DNA of 64,000 bases from PALSA-894 sp963828625 (GTDB lineage: Bacteria > Pseudomonadota > Alphaproteobacteria > Rhizobiales > Xanthobacteraceae), in assembly GCA_963828625.1 (NCBI GenBank), contig CAWHEX010000009.1:310001-374000 (forward strand). Direction: 5' to 3'. The stretch's first letter is position 1. Each line of letters opens with the position of its first letter. A program made the translations under genes and the position numbers. This document shows positions 37,194 through 46,961 of the stretch, piece by piece. The notes below the pieces were generated by a model. That model was not told the DNA's origin and searched no databases. It worked only from the letters and a program-made list of their open reading frames with translations.

Positions 37194-37964
37194 GTGCCCG
37201 ATCTTTCCGGAAAGGTCGCGTGGGTCACCGGCGCGGGCAGCGGCATCGGCGAGGCGGCAGCGCTCGCACTCGCGCGCGAAGGCGCGGCAGTCGCACTCAC
37301 CGGCCGGCGGCGCGAGCCGCTTCAGGCGGTTGCGGACAAGATCACGAAGAACGGCGGCAAGGCGCTGGTCGTGCCGGGCGACCTCGGCGAGCAGGAAGCC
37401 GCAAGCCGCATCGCGGCGTCGATCAAGGACACGTTCGGCCGGCTCGACATTCTGGTGAACAATGCCGGCGGGAACCTGCTGGAGCGAAGCTGGGCGAAGC
37501 TCACGCCCGAGCGCATCAAGAGCATGCTCGATGTCAACCTCAACAGCGCGTTCTACTGCTCGGCCGCGGCGCTCGAGATCATGCGGCCGCAGAAGGACGG
37601 ACTTCTGATCCACACGTCCTCATGGGCCGGGCGCTTCGCCGGCATCGTGCCGGGTCCGGCGTACGTTGCCGCGAAGCATGCCGTGGTGGCGATGAGCTAC
37701 ACGATCAACATGGAGGAGTTCCAGCACGGCATTCGCTCCACCGTGCTGTGCCCGAACGAAGTCGCGACGCCGATCCTCGATCTGCGCCCGAAACCCGTCT
37801 CGGCGGAGGAGCGCGCGCGCATGATCCAGCCCGAGCACATGGCGGACCTGATCCTGTATGTTGCGCGCCAGCCGGCGAGCATCTGCGTGAACGAAGTGGT
37901 CATCAGCCCGACATGGAACCGCGGCTACGCGCATCTCGCAGGCCTTGGACCGAGCCGCACCTGA
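37194..37964 (+). CDS. short-chain dehydrogenase/reductase in the sugar-acid operon
   Basis: A 256-residue classical SDR from a GTG start. TGAGSGIGEA (12-21) binds NAD(P), NNAG is near 90, the catalytic Ser is in HTSSWAG and the YVAAK motif supplies Tyr and Lys. It would oxidise or reduce a sugar or sugar-acid hydroxyl. It is 6 bp after the ABC ATPase and 16 bp before the UxaA-family gene, so it likely acts on the imported compound. Confidence 0.85.
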   Translation: MPDLSGKVAWVTGAGSGIGEAAALALAREGAAVALTGRRREPLQAVADKITKNGGKALVVPGDLGEQEAASRIAASIKDTFGRLDILVNNAGGNLLERSWAKLTPERIKSMLDVNLNSAFYCSAAALEIMRPQKDGLLIHTSSWAGRFAGIVPGPAYVAAKHAVVAMSYTINMEEFQHGIRSTVLCPNEVATPILDLRPKPVSAEERARMIQPEHMADLILYVARQPASICVNEVVISPTWNRGYAHLAGLGPSRT

Positions 37965-37980
37965 GAGAAACGAGCCAGAC

Positions 37981-39498
37981 ATGAACACCCCGCGCACCGT
38001 CCGCCTTTCGCCGAACGACAACGTCGTGGTGGCGGTCGATCCCGTCATGGAGGGAACGGCTGCGGCCGGCGTCACGGCCCGCGCGCGCGTGATGCGCGGG
38101 CACAAGATGGCGATCGCGCCGATCGCCAAAGGCGAGCCGGTACGCAAATACGACCAGATCATCGGTTTCGCCACGATGCCGATCGCGCCGGGCGACTGGG
38201 TGCACACGCAGAACGTCGAGATGCATGACTTCGCGCGCGACTACCAGTTTGCCGAGGGCGCGAAGAACGACGAGGTGCTGCCACCGGAATTGCGCGCGAC
38301 GTTCGATGGTTTTGTGCGGCCCGGCGGCAAGACCGGCACGCGCAACTACATCGGCATCCTTACCTCGGTGAACTGCTCGGCGTCGGCGGCGCGCTTCATC
38401 GCGCGCGAGGTGGAACGCTCCGGCGTGCTCGCGGACCATCCCGAGATCGATGGCGTGGTGCCGTTCGTGCACGGCACCGGCTGTGGGCTCGCCGCGAAGG
38501 GGGAGGGCTACGATGTCCTCCAGCGCACGCAGTGGGGCTACGCGACCCACGCCAATCTCGGCGCCGCCCTGATGGTCGGGCTCGGCTGCGAGGTGTTCCA
38601 GATCGACCGCCTGAAAGATGAATATGGGCTCGTCGAGGGCGATCACTTCCAGACCATGACCATCCAGGCGACTGGCGGCACGAAGAAGACCGTCGCCGAA
38701 GGCGTCGAACGCATCAAGGCGATGATCCCCATCGCGGCGCGCGCAAAGCGCGAAACGCGGCCCGCGTCGGAGATCACGCTGGCGCTGCAATGCGGCGGAT
38801 CGGACGGCCATTCGGGCATCACGGCAAATCCGGCGCTCGGCGCCGCGGTCGACGAGCTGGTGCGCCACGGCGGCACCGCGATCCTTTCCGAGACGCCGGA
38901 GATCTATGGCGCCGAGCACCTGCTCACGCGCCGCGCGGTCAATCGCGCGGTCGGCGAAAAGCTGGTCGAACGCATCAAGTGGTGGGAAGCTTACTGCGAG
39001 CGCAATGGCGGCGAGATGAACAACAATCCCTCGCCCGGCAACAAGGCGGGTGGGCTCACGACCATCCTGGAGAAGTCGCTCGGCGCGGCCGCGAAGGGCG
39101 GCACCTCGACGCTGCGCGCGGTCTACGAATACGCCGAGCCCGTGAAGGACAAGGGCTTCGTGTTCATGGATACGCCCGGCTACGACCCGGTGGGCGCGAC
39201 CGGACAGGTGGCGGGCGGCGCGAACGTGATGTGCTTCACGACAGGGCGCGGCTCGGCCTTCGGCTGCAAGCCGACGCCCTCGGTCAAGCTCGCGACCAAC
39301 TCACAGGTCTATGCGAGCATGATCGACGACATGGACATCAACTGCGGCGACATCCTCGACGGCACGCCGGTCGCGCAGAAGGGCGAGGAGATTTTCAGGA
39401 AGGTTCTTGCCACGGCTTCGGGCGAGAAGACCAAGTCAGAGGACCTGGGATACGGCGATGCCGAATTCGTGCCGTGGCAGATCGGCGCGGTGATGTGA
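37981..39498 (+). CDS. UxaA-family altronate/galactarate-type dehydratase
   Basis: A 505-residue fused dehydratase. The N-terminal SAF domain (about 1-95, with GHKMAIAPIAKGEPVRKY) precedes the large iron-dependent domain with GYVRPGG-like FVRPGGKTGTRNYIG, NCSASAARFIA, HGTGCGL, LQCGGSDGHSGITANPALG and NNPSPGNKAGGLT. The family removes water from aldonic or aldaric acids to give 2-keto-3-deoxy acids. It is the last gene of the ABC/SDR operon. The exact sugar acid is not fixed by sequence. Confidence 0.85.
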   Translation: MNTPRTVRLSPNDNVVVAVDPVMEGTAAAGVTARARVMRGHKMAIAPIAKGEPVRKYDQIIGFATMPIAPGDWVHTQNVEMHDFARDYQFAEGAKNDEVLPPELRATFDGFVRPGGKTGTRNYIGILTSVNCSASAARFIAREVERSGVLADHPEIDGVVPFVHGTGCGLAAKGEGYDVLQRTQWGYATHANLGAALMVGLGCEVFQIDRLKDEYGLVEGDHFQTMTIQATGGTKKTVAEGVERIKAMIPIAARAKRETRPASEITLALQCGGSDGHSGITANPALGAAVDELVRHGGTAILSETPEIYGAEHLLTRRAVNRAVGEKLVERIKWWEAYCERNGGEMNNNPSPGNKAGGLTTILEKSLGAAAKGGTSTLRAVYEYAEPVKDKGFVFMDTPGYDPVGATGQVAGGANVMCFTTGRGSAFGCKPTPSVKLATNSQVYASMIDDMDINCGDILDGTPVAQKGEEIFRKVLATASGEKTKSEDLGYGDAEFVPWQIGAVM

Positions 39499-39511
39499 GG
39501 CGCGAGCGCGC

Positions 39512-39676
39512 CTAGACTTTCTTGTCGACGAACTGACCGGTGCCAGCCGGTTTTGCGGCTTCGACCGCCTGCCGTTCGGCCTGCCGGTCGTCACGCTGCG
39601 TGTTGGCGCCGTTCGCGGGCGGCGACGCGATCGCCGCGGAGCCGTAAGCCGCAATGCCGGTGGTCGATACGTTCAT
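39512..39676 (-). CDS. 54-aa hypothetical protein
   Basis: A small frame of 54 codons plus stop. ATG 39676 follows an AGGGG ribosome-site-like stretch seven bases upstream on the minus strand. The product begins MNVSTTGIAAYGSAAIA, has a polar middle (QRDDRQAERQAVEAAK) and ends GTGQFVDKKV. It resembles short uncharacterised proteins common in Rhizobiales, from memory only. It fills the gap between two convergent operons. Confidence 0.5.
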   Translation of the reverse strand: MNVSTTGIAAYGSAAIASPPANGANTQRDDRQAERQAVEAAKPAGTGQFVDKKV

Positions 39677-39796
39677 GGCACGCCCCTGAAGTCCGTTCCG
39701 TCATATCAGCATACCCGCTTATCAAGCGTTGAGACGGAAAGGGCTTCGGTGCGAACGGTTTCCCCGCCATTGCGCCGATCGATAAAAGTTTAGCGA

Positions 39797-40834
39797 TCAG
39801 CCAAAGGCGAGTTGCACCTTCATGGCGCGCGAGCGGTCCGCCGCGAGTGCGAACGCCTCGTTGGCCTTCGCGAGCGGCACGGTTTCGGTCAGCAGAGGCA
39901 TCACGTCGACCAGCCCGCCGCCGATCAGCGCGACCGCGAGCGCGAATTCCGCATGGAAGCGGAACGTGCCGCGCAGCTCGATTTCCTTCGCGACCACGAC
40001 GTTCATCGGCAGGCTCATCTCAGCCCCGGCGATGCCGATCTGCACCACGACGCCCATTGGCCGGACGACGGCGAGACCGCCCGCCAGCGCCGCCGCATTG
40101 CCCGACGCCTCGAACATCACGTCGAAATAACCTTTGTCGGTAGCGTAGCGCACGAGCGCATCCTTCTCGCTCACATTGACGGTCCCATCCGCGCCGACCT
40201 TGCGCGCGGCGGCGAGCGGCGCGTCCGCCACATCGGTCGCGACGATCTCCAGCGCGCCCGCGCGGCGCGCCGCGATCACGGTAAGCGCGCCGATCGGACC
40301 CGCGCCGGTGACGAGCACGCGCTTGCCGAGCAGGGGGCCTGCGCGGTTCACCGCGTGCAGGCACACGGCGAACGGCTCGGCGAACGCTGCCTGCGCGGCC
40401 GACATCGCGGGCGGCACCGGCACGGCCTGCGACTCGTCACACACGAGCACTTCCCGGAAACCGCCCTGTACGTGCGGAAAGCGCATCGCGCTGCCGTAGA
40501 ACAGCATGTTCAGGCAGTGCTGCTGTTTCCCTTCGGCGCAATAGCGGCAATGCCCGCACGGGCGGCTCGGGTTCACGGCGACGCGCTGGCCCGATTTGAC
40601 GGCCGCCACGTCCGACCCAACGCGCGCGACCGTACCGGCGATCTCATGACCGAGGATCATCGGCTCTTTCAAGCGCACGGTGCCGAAACCTCCGTCGTAG
40701 TAGTAATGCAGGTCCGAGCCGCAGATGCCGCCCGCCTCGATGCGTACCTCCACGTCGCGCGGTCCGAGGGCAGCGGCGGGCACCTCCTCGATCCGCAGAT
40801 CCTTCGCCGCATGAAGCACTGCCGCGCGCATCAC
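39797..40834 (-). CDS. idnD: L-idonate 5-dehydrogenase-like zinc alcohol dehydrogenase
   Basis: A 345-residue medium-chain dehydrogenase. Catalytic-zinc residues are in GGICGSDLHYYYDGG and LGHEIAG; the structural zinc cysteines are in CGHCRYCAEGKQQHC (about 93-107); the NAD(P) loop is GAGPIGAL. The YYYDGGFG region and the overall layout match L-idonate 5-dehydrogenase, which makes 5-ketogluconate. It is divergent from a gluconate 5-dehydrogenase-like gene, which performs the next step. Confidence 0.8.
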   Translation of the reverse strand: MMRAAVLHAAKDLRIEEVPAAALGPRDVEVRIEAGGICGSDLHYYYDGGFGTVRLKEPMILGHEIAGTVARVGSDVAAVKSGQRVAVNPSRPCGHCRYCAEGKQQHCLNMLFYGSAMRFPHVQGGFREVLVCDESQAVPVPPAMSAAQAAFAEPFAVCLHAVNRAGPLLGKRVLVTGAGPIGALTVIAARRAGALEIVATDVADAPLAAARKVGADGTVNVSEKDALVRYATDKGYFDVMFEASGNAAALAGGLAVVRPMGVVVQIGIAGAEMSLPMNVVVAKEIELRGTFRFHAEFALAVALIGGGLVDVMPLLTETVPLAKANEAFALAADRSRAMKVQLAFG

Positions 40835-40896
40835 AACCTTCCCCCGTTCATCGCGCCATTCTACACTGCCTTTCCCGCTCCGCCGAAGGAATCCTC

Positions 40897-41649
40897 ATGA
40901 AGATGTTCGATATCACCGGCCGCCTTGCGCTCGTGACCGGCTCCAGCCGCGGCATCGGCCGCGCCATCGCCGAGGGCTTCATTGCGGCCGGCGCGCGCGT
41001 GATCGTCAATGGGCGGGATACCGCCGTGATCGATGCGGCCGTGAAGGCGCTGGGCAAGAACGCAATCGCTGCACCATTCGACGTGACCGACAAGGCCGCG
41101 ATCGAGGCCGCGGTCGCGAAGATCGAGAAGGACATCGGGCCGATCGATATCCTGGTGAACAACGCCGGCATGCAGAAGCGCGCGCCGATCGTCGACTTTC
41201 CCGAGGCCGACTGGCGGCAGGTCATCGCGACCAATCTCAACTCGGTGTTCTTCGTCACGCAGGCGGTCGCGCGGCGCATGATCGAGCGGCAGCGCGGCAA
41301 GATCGTCAACATCTGCTCGGTGATGTCGGAACTCGGCCGGCCGACGATCGCGCCCTACACGGCGAGCAAGGGCGCAGTGAAGATGCTCACCAAGGCGATG
41401 TGCTCCGAGTTCGCACAGCACGGCATCACGGCGAATGGCATTTCGCCGGGCTATTTCGGTACCGAGCTGAATACCGCGCTGATGAATGACGAGAAATTTT
41501 CCGCGTGGGTGTGTTCACGCACGCCGGCGGGCCGCTGGGGCAAGGTCGAGGAATTGCAGGGCGCCGCAATCTTCCTCGCGAGCGACGCGTCGTCGTTCGT
41601 CAACGGGCACATCATCTTCGTCGACGGCGGCATGACGGCGGTGGTGTAG
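40897..41649 (+). CDS. idnO: gluconate 5-dehydrogenase-like SDR
   Basis: A 250-residue classical SDR. GSSRGIGRA is near 15-23, NNAGMQKRAP near 88-97, the catalytic Ser is in NICSVMSE and the YTASKGAVK motif supplies Tyr and Lys; ISPGYFGTELN follows. NAGMQKRAP is typical of gluconate 5-dehydrogenase (IdnO), which interconverts 5-ketogluconate and gluconate. With the divergent idnD it forms the L-idonate pathway. Confidence 0.8.
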   Translation: MKMFDITGRLALVTGSSRGIGRAIAEGFIAAGARVIVNGRDTAVIDAAVKALGKNAIAAPFDVTDKAAIEAAVAKIEKDIGPIDILVNNAGMQKRAPIVDFPEADWRQVIATNLNSVFFVTQAVARRMIERQRGKIVNICSVMSELGRPTIAPYTASKGAVKMLTKAMCSEFAQHGITANGISPGYFGTELNTALMNDEKFSAWVCSRTPAGRWGKVEELQGAAIFLASDASSFVNGHIIFVDGGMTAVV

Positions 41650-41651
41650 CT

Positions 41652-41708
41652 CTTCCCCTCGCCCGCCAGGGGGAGAGGGGAAAGACCGAAGGCGCTACGC
41701 CTTCGGTC
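41652..41708. terminator. two hairpins between convergent idnO and the FAH-family gene
   Basis: Hairpin one pairs TTCCCCTC (41653-41660) with GAGGGGAA (41675-41682). Hairpin two pairs GACCGAAGGCG (41684-41694) with CGCCTTCGGTC (41698-41708) around the 3-base loop CTA. That loop is the stop codon of the minus-strand FAH-family gene (41695-41697), so its last codons form one arm. No strong T-run is present. It probably acts as a two-way terminator or 3'-end protector. Confidence 0.6.
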
Positions 41709-42390
41709 CGATCGTCACGCTGACCTTGCCGACACCTTCGACCTCGCATTCGAGCTTGTGGCCGGGCGCAAGCGCGCTGACGCCAGCGGGCGTGCCGGTC
41801 ATGATGATGTCGCCGGCCGTAAGCTCGACCATCTCGGAGAGCTTCCAGATGATCTCCGGCACGTTCCAGATCATCTGTTCGAGGTCGCCATCCTGCTTCA
41901 CCTCGCCGTTCACCTTCAGCCAGATGCGGCCCTTCTTCGGATGGCCGATCTCGGACGCGGGCTTGAGCGGGCCGCAGGGCGCCGAGCCGTCGAACGCCTT
42001 GCCGATCTCCCAAGGCCGCTTGATGTTGCGCGACGCGATCTGCAGGTCGCGGCGGGTCAGGTCGATACCGACGCCGTAGCCCCACACGCAATCGAGCGCC
42101 TTGTCCTTCGCGATGTTGCGGCCGCCCGACTTGAGTGCGACCACCATCTCGACCTCATGATGCAGATCGCTGGTCAGCGGCGGGTACGGCACGGTGTCGC
42201 CGTCATGCACGATCGCGTCGGCGGGTTTGGCGAAGAAGAACGGCGGCTCGCGCTCGTCCTGACCCATCTCCTTGATGTGTTCGAGATAGTTGCGCCCGAC
42301 GCACCAGATGCGCCGCACCGGGAACATCTTGGCTGAACCGGCCACCTTCACGGCGGCCTGTGGGGCGGGAGCAATCACGTATTCGGTCAT
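41695..42390 (-). CDS. fumarylacetoacetate hydrolase-family protein
   Basis: A 231-residue FAH-fold protein. CVGRNYLEHIKEMG (about 30-43) and FFFAKPADAIVHDGD precede the metal-binding DLHHEVEMVVAL segment and later GYGVGIDLTRRDLQ; MTGTPAGV is the conserved late loop. The family cleaves or decarboxylates beta-diketo and 2-keto-3-deoxy acids. Next to sugar-acid genes it may act on a 2-keto-3-deoxy acid; an aromatic-pathway role is also possible. Confidence 0.83.
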   Translation of the reverse strand: MTEYVIAPAPQAAVKVAGSAKMFPVRRIWCVGRNYLEHIKEMGQDEREPPFFFAKPADAIVHDGDTVPYPPLTSDLHHEVEMVVALKSGGRNIAKDKALDCVWGYGVGIDLTRRDLQIASRNIKRPWEIGKAFDGSAPCGPLKPASEIGHPKKGRIWLKVNGEVKQDGDLEQMIWNVPEIIWKLSEMVELTAGDIIMTGTPAGVSALAPGHKLECEVEGVGKVSVTIGPKA

Positions 42391-42425
42391 CGGACTTCCG
42401 TCTGTTGGCGTGGATCAAATCGAAT

Positions 42426-44216
42426 TCATTCAGCGGCGGCGGGCGGCTGCTCCTGCAGTTGCAGGCGATAGAATGAGGCGTAACGCCCGCCCTTGCGCAG
42501 CAACTCGTCGTGCCGCCCGGCCTCGACCACTGCGCCGTTCTCGATCACCTGGATACGGTCGGCGTGCATGATGGTCGAGAGGCGATGTGCGATCACCAGC
42601 GTGGTGCGGCCTTTGCAGAGTTCGCCGATTGCATCCTGCACGTGACGCTCGGACTCCGAATCGAGCGCCGCGGTCGCCTCGTCGAGCAGGATGATCGGCG
42701 CGTCCTTGATCAACGCGCGCGCGATCTCGATGCGCTGGCGCTGCCCGCCGGAAAGCTGCAGGCCATATTCGCCGACCGCCGTGTCGTAGCCCTGCGGGAA
42801 CGCCATGATGAAGTCGTGCGCATGCGCGGCCTTTGCGGCGGCGACGATCTCGGTCTCGCTCGCGTCGAGCTTGCCGTAGCGGATGTTGTCGCGCACCGAG
42901 CCGCGGAACAGATGCACGGTCTGCCCCACATAGGCGATCTGCTGGCGCAGCGACTTTCGCGAGACATCCGCGATGCTCTGCCCGTCGATGGTGATAACGC
43001 CGTCGACCGCCTCATAGAAGCGCAGCAGCAGATTGAGCACGGTGGACTTGCCGCCGCCCGAAGGGCCGACCAGCGCCGTGACCTTTCCGGGTTCGGCGAC
43101 GAACGACATGTCGCGCAGCACCGGCTCGTTGGCGCGGTAGAAAAACCGCACGTCGGAAAATTCAACGCGTGCGGTCGAAAGCGTCAGCGCGGGTTTGTCG
43201 TCGTCCGGCGGTTCGGTGGCAGGCGAGTCCATCACCTCGAACAGCATGCGAACGCCGACGAGGTGATTGTTCAGTTCGAGGTTGAGCCGCGCGAGCCGCT
43301 TGGCCGGCTCGTAGGCGAGCAGAAACGCCGCGAGAAACGAGATGAAGCCGCCGGGCGGCACGTTCTTGTAGATGATGAGATAGCCGCTGTAGACGATGGC
43401 GAGTGCGATCGCCAGGCCGCCTAGCGTTTCCATCAAGGGGCTCGCGCGGTTCGCGACGCGCGCCCACTTGTCGGCTTCGTTCTGCACGATCGACACGCTC
43501 GCGTCGAACCGCCGCCGCATTTCGTTCTCGAGCGTAAACGCCTTCACGACGCGCAGGCCCTGCAAGGTCTCTTGCAGCGTCTCGATCGTTTGCATGCCGC
43601 CGGTGAACTGCACCCGGATGATCGCGCGCACGCGCTTGACCATTTTTCGTAGCATGATGATCGCGGGCGGCGCGATGATCAAGCCGCCAAGCGCCATCAC
43701 CGGATCCTGGATCACCATGACGGCGAAAAGGCCCAGCAGGGTGAAAGCGTCGCGGCCGATCGAGGTGATCAGCAGCGAGAGCACGAGGTTTGCCGCCGTC
43801 GCGCCGGTGGTGAGCCTTGCGATGAATTCAGAAGAATGGCGGTCGGAGAAGAAGCCGATGTTCTCGGCCATCAGCTTGTCGAACATGTGCCGCTGGTTGT
43901 CGGCGACGATGCGGTTGCCGATCCGCATCATGATCACCTGCTGGCCATAGGTCGCCGCGCCCTTCAGGGCAAAGAGGCCGAACGCTGCGCAGCCGACGAC
44001 TACCAGCGCGTTGAAGTTCTTGTGCACGTACGCCTGATTGACGACGTCGCCGAGCAGATACGCAGAAAGCGCCGTGCACGCTGCCGCCACGCCCATCATC
44101 AGGAATGCCGCGACGTAGAGGTTGCGGTGGCGTAGCGCATGCTCGGCGAACAGCCGGCGGATCAGCGTCGGCGCGCCATAGGGGTCCGCGAACAGCGTTT
44201 GGAAACGCGTGGTCAT
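42426..44216 (-). CDS. MsbA-like ABC exporter (fused permease and ATPase)
   Basis: A 596-residue half-transporter. A six-span membrane domain (about 30-320) is followed by an ATPase domain with Walker A GPSGGGKST, signature LSGGQRQRIEIARAL, Walker B IILLDEATAALD and the H-loop VIAHRLST. The layout suits MsbA-type lipid or lipooligosaccharide flippases and multidrug exporters. Its place at the start of an envelope-polysaccharide region favours a lipid-linked substrate, but that is inference. Confidence 0.85.
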   Translation of the reverse strand: MTTRFQTLFADPYGAPTLIRRLFAEHALRHRNLYVAAFLMMGVAAACTALSAYLLGDVVNQAYVHKNFNALVVVGCAAFGLFALKGAATYGQQVIMMRIGNRIVADNQRHMFDKLMAENIGFFSDRHSSEFIARLTTGATAANLVLSLLITSIGRDAFTLLGLFAVMVIQDPVMALGGLIIAPPAIIMLRKMVKRVRAIIRVQFTGGMQTIETLQETLQGLRVVKAFTLENEMRRRFDASVSIVQNEADKWARVANRASPLMETLGGLAIALAIVYSGYLIIYKNVPPGGFISFLAAFLLAYEPAKRLARLNLELNNHLVGVRMLFEVMDSPATEPPDDDKPALTLSTARVEFSDVRFFYRANEPVLRDMSFVAEPGKVTALVGPSGGGKSTVLNLLLRFYEAVDGVITIDGQSIADVSRKSLRQQIAYVGQTVHLFRGSVRDNIRYGKLDASETEIVAAAKAAHAHDFIMAFPQGYDTAVGEYGLQLSGGQRQRIEIARALIKDAPIILLDEATAALDSESERHVQDAIGELCKGRTTLVIAHRLSTIMHADRIQVIENGAVVEAGRHDELLRKGGRYASFYRLQLQEQPPAAAE

Positions 44217-44259
44217 CGGCGGCAGGCATGCCCGCCTTAGGGCCGATTTTCAAGCAGAA

Positions 44260-45346
44260 TCAGCGACTAGCGGTGCGCTGGAAGCGGTGGCTGAGGCCCT
44301 GTCCGTCCGAATTCTCGGTTGACGGCTGGCCGCCGAGCATCTTGCCGAAGTCGCTCGGGAGATCCGAACCAGACATGCGGTCGAGCATCATCTGGCCCAC
44401 GGTTGGCTTGAAGTGGGAACTGTCTTCCCAATAGCCCGTATCCGACGCCAGCCACGCGGGCGCCGTGAACTCCCACAGCGGCACGATGCGGCTCAGGCGC
44501 TCGATCACGTCACGCAGGTCCGACCGGGTCGTAGAGGAACGCTCTGTCCGTGCGCATTGGCGTCGTCGCAACGGTCAGCCTGATGCTGTTCGCGCGGCAA
44601 AGCGCGACGAAGCGCGCGAGCAAGGTAAGGTGTGCGGCAAGGTTCGGCCGCGTGTTCACGAGCAGCTTGGCTTGGGACCCATCGCTGGCGAGCAGCGGTG
44701 CATGCGAAACGGCAGCACGGAGAGCAGGCCCGCCAAAGCCTGCCGTGGCGAGCCGACGGACATCGACCTGTATCTGCTTCGACGGGGCCGCCTGTGCGCC
44801 GCTGCGTAAGCGGTGCGCAACGATGCCGCGCCACATGCGGAACTGGAACACCGTCAGATAGCGCCACCAGAATCGCGCCGGATGCTCGCCGCTCAATTCG
44901 GGCGGAAGAAAGCTGTCGATGTTGACGTTGGTGCTTGGCAGCTTGCCGAAACTGTCGACGTCAATCAGCAACAGTGCGGCGCGGACGTTTTCGCCTCGTG
45001 AGGCTTTGTCACGCAGCACGTACTCGAGCGCCGGCAGGTGATCCGTGATCATGCCGGCGGTCACGTCGAACTTCGCAACCGCGTTCGCGCCGATCTTCTG
45101 CGCAGTCAGCGCAGGATCGAAAGCCTTGCCGCGCGAGGACGCAAACAGCAGCCCGTCGACGTGCTGGCGCTGCGCCTGATACTGCCGGACGCGGTGATAC
45201 CGATAGTTCGCGTTGTCGTCGTCGCGTGCGAGCGGCGTGCCGAAGACATACTGCGGATCGAGCGCAAAATTAACCGCCATCGTGGCGCCGAGCAGCGTGG
45301 CGGCGCCGGCCAGCAATGTGAAGGCGAATGTGCGTTGATCCAGCAT
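44260..45346 (-). CDS. SGNH-like membrane-anchored acyltransferase partner (one frameshift)
   Basis: About 361 residues after removing one extra base at about 44525-44528. Residues 1-25 form a membrane anchor. FASSRGKAFD resembles the nucleophile block of SGNH hydrolases and YWEDSSHFKPTVGQMM resembles the late Asp/His block. Its ATG overlaps the stop of the MBOAT gene (TGATG), and MBOAT proteins commonly work with AlgX/AlgJ-type SGNH partners that finish acyl transfer to a polysaccharide outside the inner membrane. The protein target is unknown. Confidence 0.6.
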
Positions 45347-46865
45347 CAGAATTGATAATAGAGGAATTCGGTGATGCGGAGCAGATTCGCGTAAACGGCG
45401 ATGAATAGAACCACGAGCCCGGCGGCCCACACCGGCGACGGCCGCCATGCGAGTGGGCCGATGTTGCGCCGCCAGTCCGTGTGCGGTTCACCCTCGCGGT
45501 AGTTCGTCAGCTCCATCGTGTCGGGTACGAACAACAGAATGGCGAGCGCGGCTGCGGTCAGCAGCGAGCCGACGACCGACCAGTTGGCGCCGAGCCACGT
45601 TCGCACGAAATCTTCCGAAATGAGCCCGACCCGCATGCCCCACGAGTCCCATGCGACGTTCATCGTCTCGGCGCGCGCGGCGCCGCCAAAGCCCGCCATG
45701 GCCTCAAACATTTTCAAGGGCCGCCGGCAGATCGGCCGCGCGGAACAGCACCATGCCGAAAACGAAGGCCGTGAACGTGACGCACCAACCGGCGAAGCGC
45801 CCCGTCGGCGTCGGGGTGCGCCGGCCGCGCCACTGCCGCCAGGCATGATTGACCGCGAGCAGGACACCGTGGAAAGCACCCCACAGAACGAACGTCCAGT
45901 TCGCGCCGTGCCACAGCCCGCCGAGCACCATGGTGAGGAACAGATTGATGGTGCGCCGTGCCGGGCCGCCCACGGCGCCGCCGAGCGGCACGTAAACGAA
46001 GTCGCGCAGGAAGCGCGACAGCGAGATATGCCAGCGCCGCCACAGATCGATGATGCTCGATGCGCGCAGCGGTGCCGCGAAGTTGATCGGCAGGCGCAGG
46101 TTGAACAGAAGTCCGAGGCCGACCGCCATGTCGGAGTAGCCGGAGAAATCGAAATAGAGCTGCGCCGTGTAGGCATAGGCCGCGCCCCAGGCGGCGGCCG
46201 CGGTCAGCGGCTCGCCTCGTGCGGCGGCTTCAAATACGGGGCCGACATGCGGCGAAAGGCTGTCGGCGATCAGCACCTTCTTGGCGAGACCGAGGCAGAA
46301 GATCGAAAGCCCGAGCGCGATGTTGTTCCAATCGACGCGATAACGCGCGCGGTCGCTCAGCTGCGGGCCCAAGTTCCTCCCAGCGCACGATCGGTCCTGC
46401 GATCAGATGCGGGAAGAACGCGACGAACATCGCATAGATCGGAAAGTTCAAGGCTCCGCGTCGCCGCCATACGTCCACCAGAAAAGCGATCTGCACGAAG
46501 GTCGTGAACGAGAGGGCGAGCGGTACCTCCGGCGCATTTGGCTTGCGGCCCTCGACGATGGACACGAGGAAGTCGCCGTACTTGAACCAGCCGAGCACCG
46601 CGAGATTGGCAACAATGCCGATGATCAGAAGCCGGCGCGCGTTGCCGTCGCCGCTCGCGCGTATCCACTGTGCGACGACAAAGTTCGCGGCAATCGAGAG
46701 GACCGGCAGCAGAACGAACGGCGGATTCCACCATGCGTAAAACAGCAGCGATGTGAGGGAGGTCGCGATGACCGCCGCGGGGACGCTCCAGCGCGCCAAC
46801 GCGAAATGGAACAACACGGCGAACGGCAGAAAGACAAAAATGAACTCAGACGAATTGAAAAGCAT
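45346..46865 (-). CDS. MBOAT-family O-acyltransferase, AlgI-like (two frameshifts)
   Basis: About 505 residues once extra bases near 46366-46372 and at 45715 are removed. MLFNSSEFIFVFLPFAVL is the usual AlgI-type start. YFDFSGYSDMAVGLG, IDLWRRWHISLSRFLRDFVY and GGLWHGANWTFVLWGAFHG, with the catalytic His, are family hallmarks. It passes acyl groups across the inner membrane to a partner enzyme. The ATG at 46865 is chosen for homology. It is coupled to the SGNH-like gene. Confidence 0.85.
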
Positions 46866-46961
46866 CTTGCGGCCCGCACCGGCATTATCCCTACCGGGCC
46901 GCGAGAAGCCCATCAACTGCTAGTTCATTCAGATTTCCCGGGGCGTCGAGAAAGCGCAGTT

